Shown in pieces: positions 52,371 through 52,430 of a stretch of 52,430 nucleotides of DNA. The number at the start of each line of letters is the position of its first letter. The first letter of the stretch is position 1. The position numbers and the translations under genes were made by a program. The stretch lies in the NCBI GenBank assembly GCA_947447995.1, contig CANFLQ010000007.1, positions 1 to 52,430 of the forward strand. Direction: 5' to 3'. The stretch comes from Bacteroidota bacterium. Its GTDB lineage: Bacteria; Bacteroidota; Bacteroidia; 2-12-FULL-35-15. The notes under the pieces are model-generated. The model worked only from the letters and a program-made list of their open reading frames with translations. It had not been told where the DNA came from and searched no databases.

Positions 52371-52430
52371 ATTTTTCGAGTTTTACCGCTTTGAGTAATC
52401 TGTAATGTATGTTTGTATCGTCAAGTAAAA
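52369..52430 (-). CDS. C-terminal fragment of an unidentified gene at the window edge
   Basis: The minus strand is open from the right edge to a TAA at 52369 and encodes LDDTNIHYRLLKAVKLEK. Only about 20 codons are visible, so no family can be assigned. The adjoining direct repeats make a transposase possible. Confidence 0.3.
   Translation of the reverse strand, partial: LLDDTNIHYRLLKAVKLEK

Overview
The window looks like a chromosomal segment of a low-GC member of the Bacteroidota. Four things point there. Several genes are preceded by the Bacteroidota -7 promoter element TAnnTTTG. There is a bacillithiol gene (bshB1). Surface proteins carry type IX secretion (T9SS) sorting domains. The gene order ccmB-C-D-E-F with a CxxxY-type CcmE also fits. 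No tRNA, rRNA, CRISPR array or intact insertion sequence was found. Genus cannot be given from the sequence alone.

Layout. 1-2280 (minus): 5' part of ffh, then a coupled glutathione-peroxidase-like gene and bshB1. 2425-7878 (plus): cytochrome c maturation operon ccmB, ccmC, ccmD, ccmE, ccmF and a DUF2520 Rossmann protein. 7947-11535: single housekeeping-type genes (SirB1-like protein, tandem universal stress protein, DUF4197 lipoprotein, FAH-family hydrolase). 11536-12530 is non-coding and holds the frameshifted C-terminal relic of a T9SS cargo protein. It is followed by a 1462-residue T9SS type B surface protein with seven tandem domains.

17159-30541 is a surface-glycan locus of convergent operons: methyltransferases, a GT8, two related GT2 polyprenyl-phosphate-type transferases, SDR enzymes, a GT39-type membrane transferase and a split transketolase. 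One SDR and one GT2 are fused into a single protein. 30564-32083 holds a short gene relic, a DoxX protein and two VOC proteins.

32341-46618 is the most interesting part. Two different gene sets encode circularly permuted ATP-grasp, alpha-E (DUF403) and transglutaminase-like proteins. One set has three separate plus-strand genes. The other is on the minus strand, with an ATP-grasp/alpha-E fusion and a giant transglutaminase-DUF2126 protein. They face each other across the biotin genes bioB, bioF and bioA. The families are known and suspected to make or modify peptides, but the product is unknown.

46721-52158 carries a queuosine-precursor transporter, an M23 peptidase, a small coiled-coil protein followed by ZapA, RNase Y and a FUSC-like membrane protein. 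The right edge has a 40-bp-period direct repeat and the tail of an unidentified minus-strand gene.

A recurring theme is short dispersed repeats lying at gene starts. One is translated as the N terminus of CcmC, one supplies the apparent TTG start of bioF, one abuts bioA, and a large palindrome sits just before zapA.
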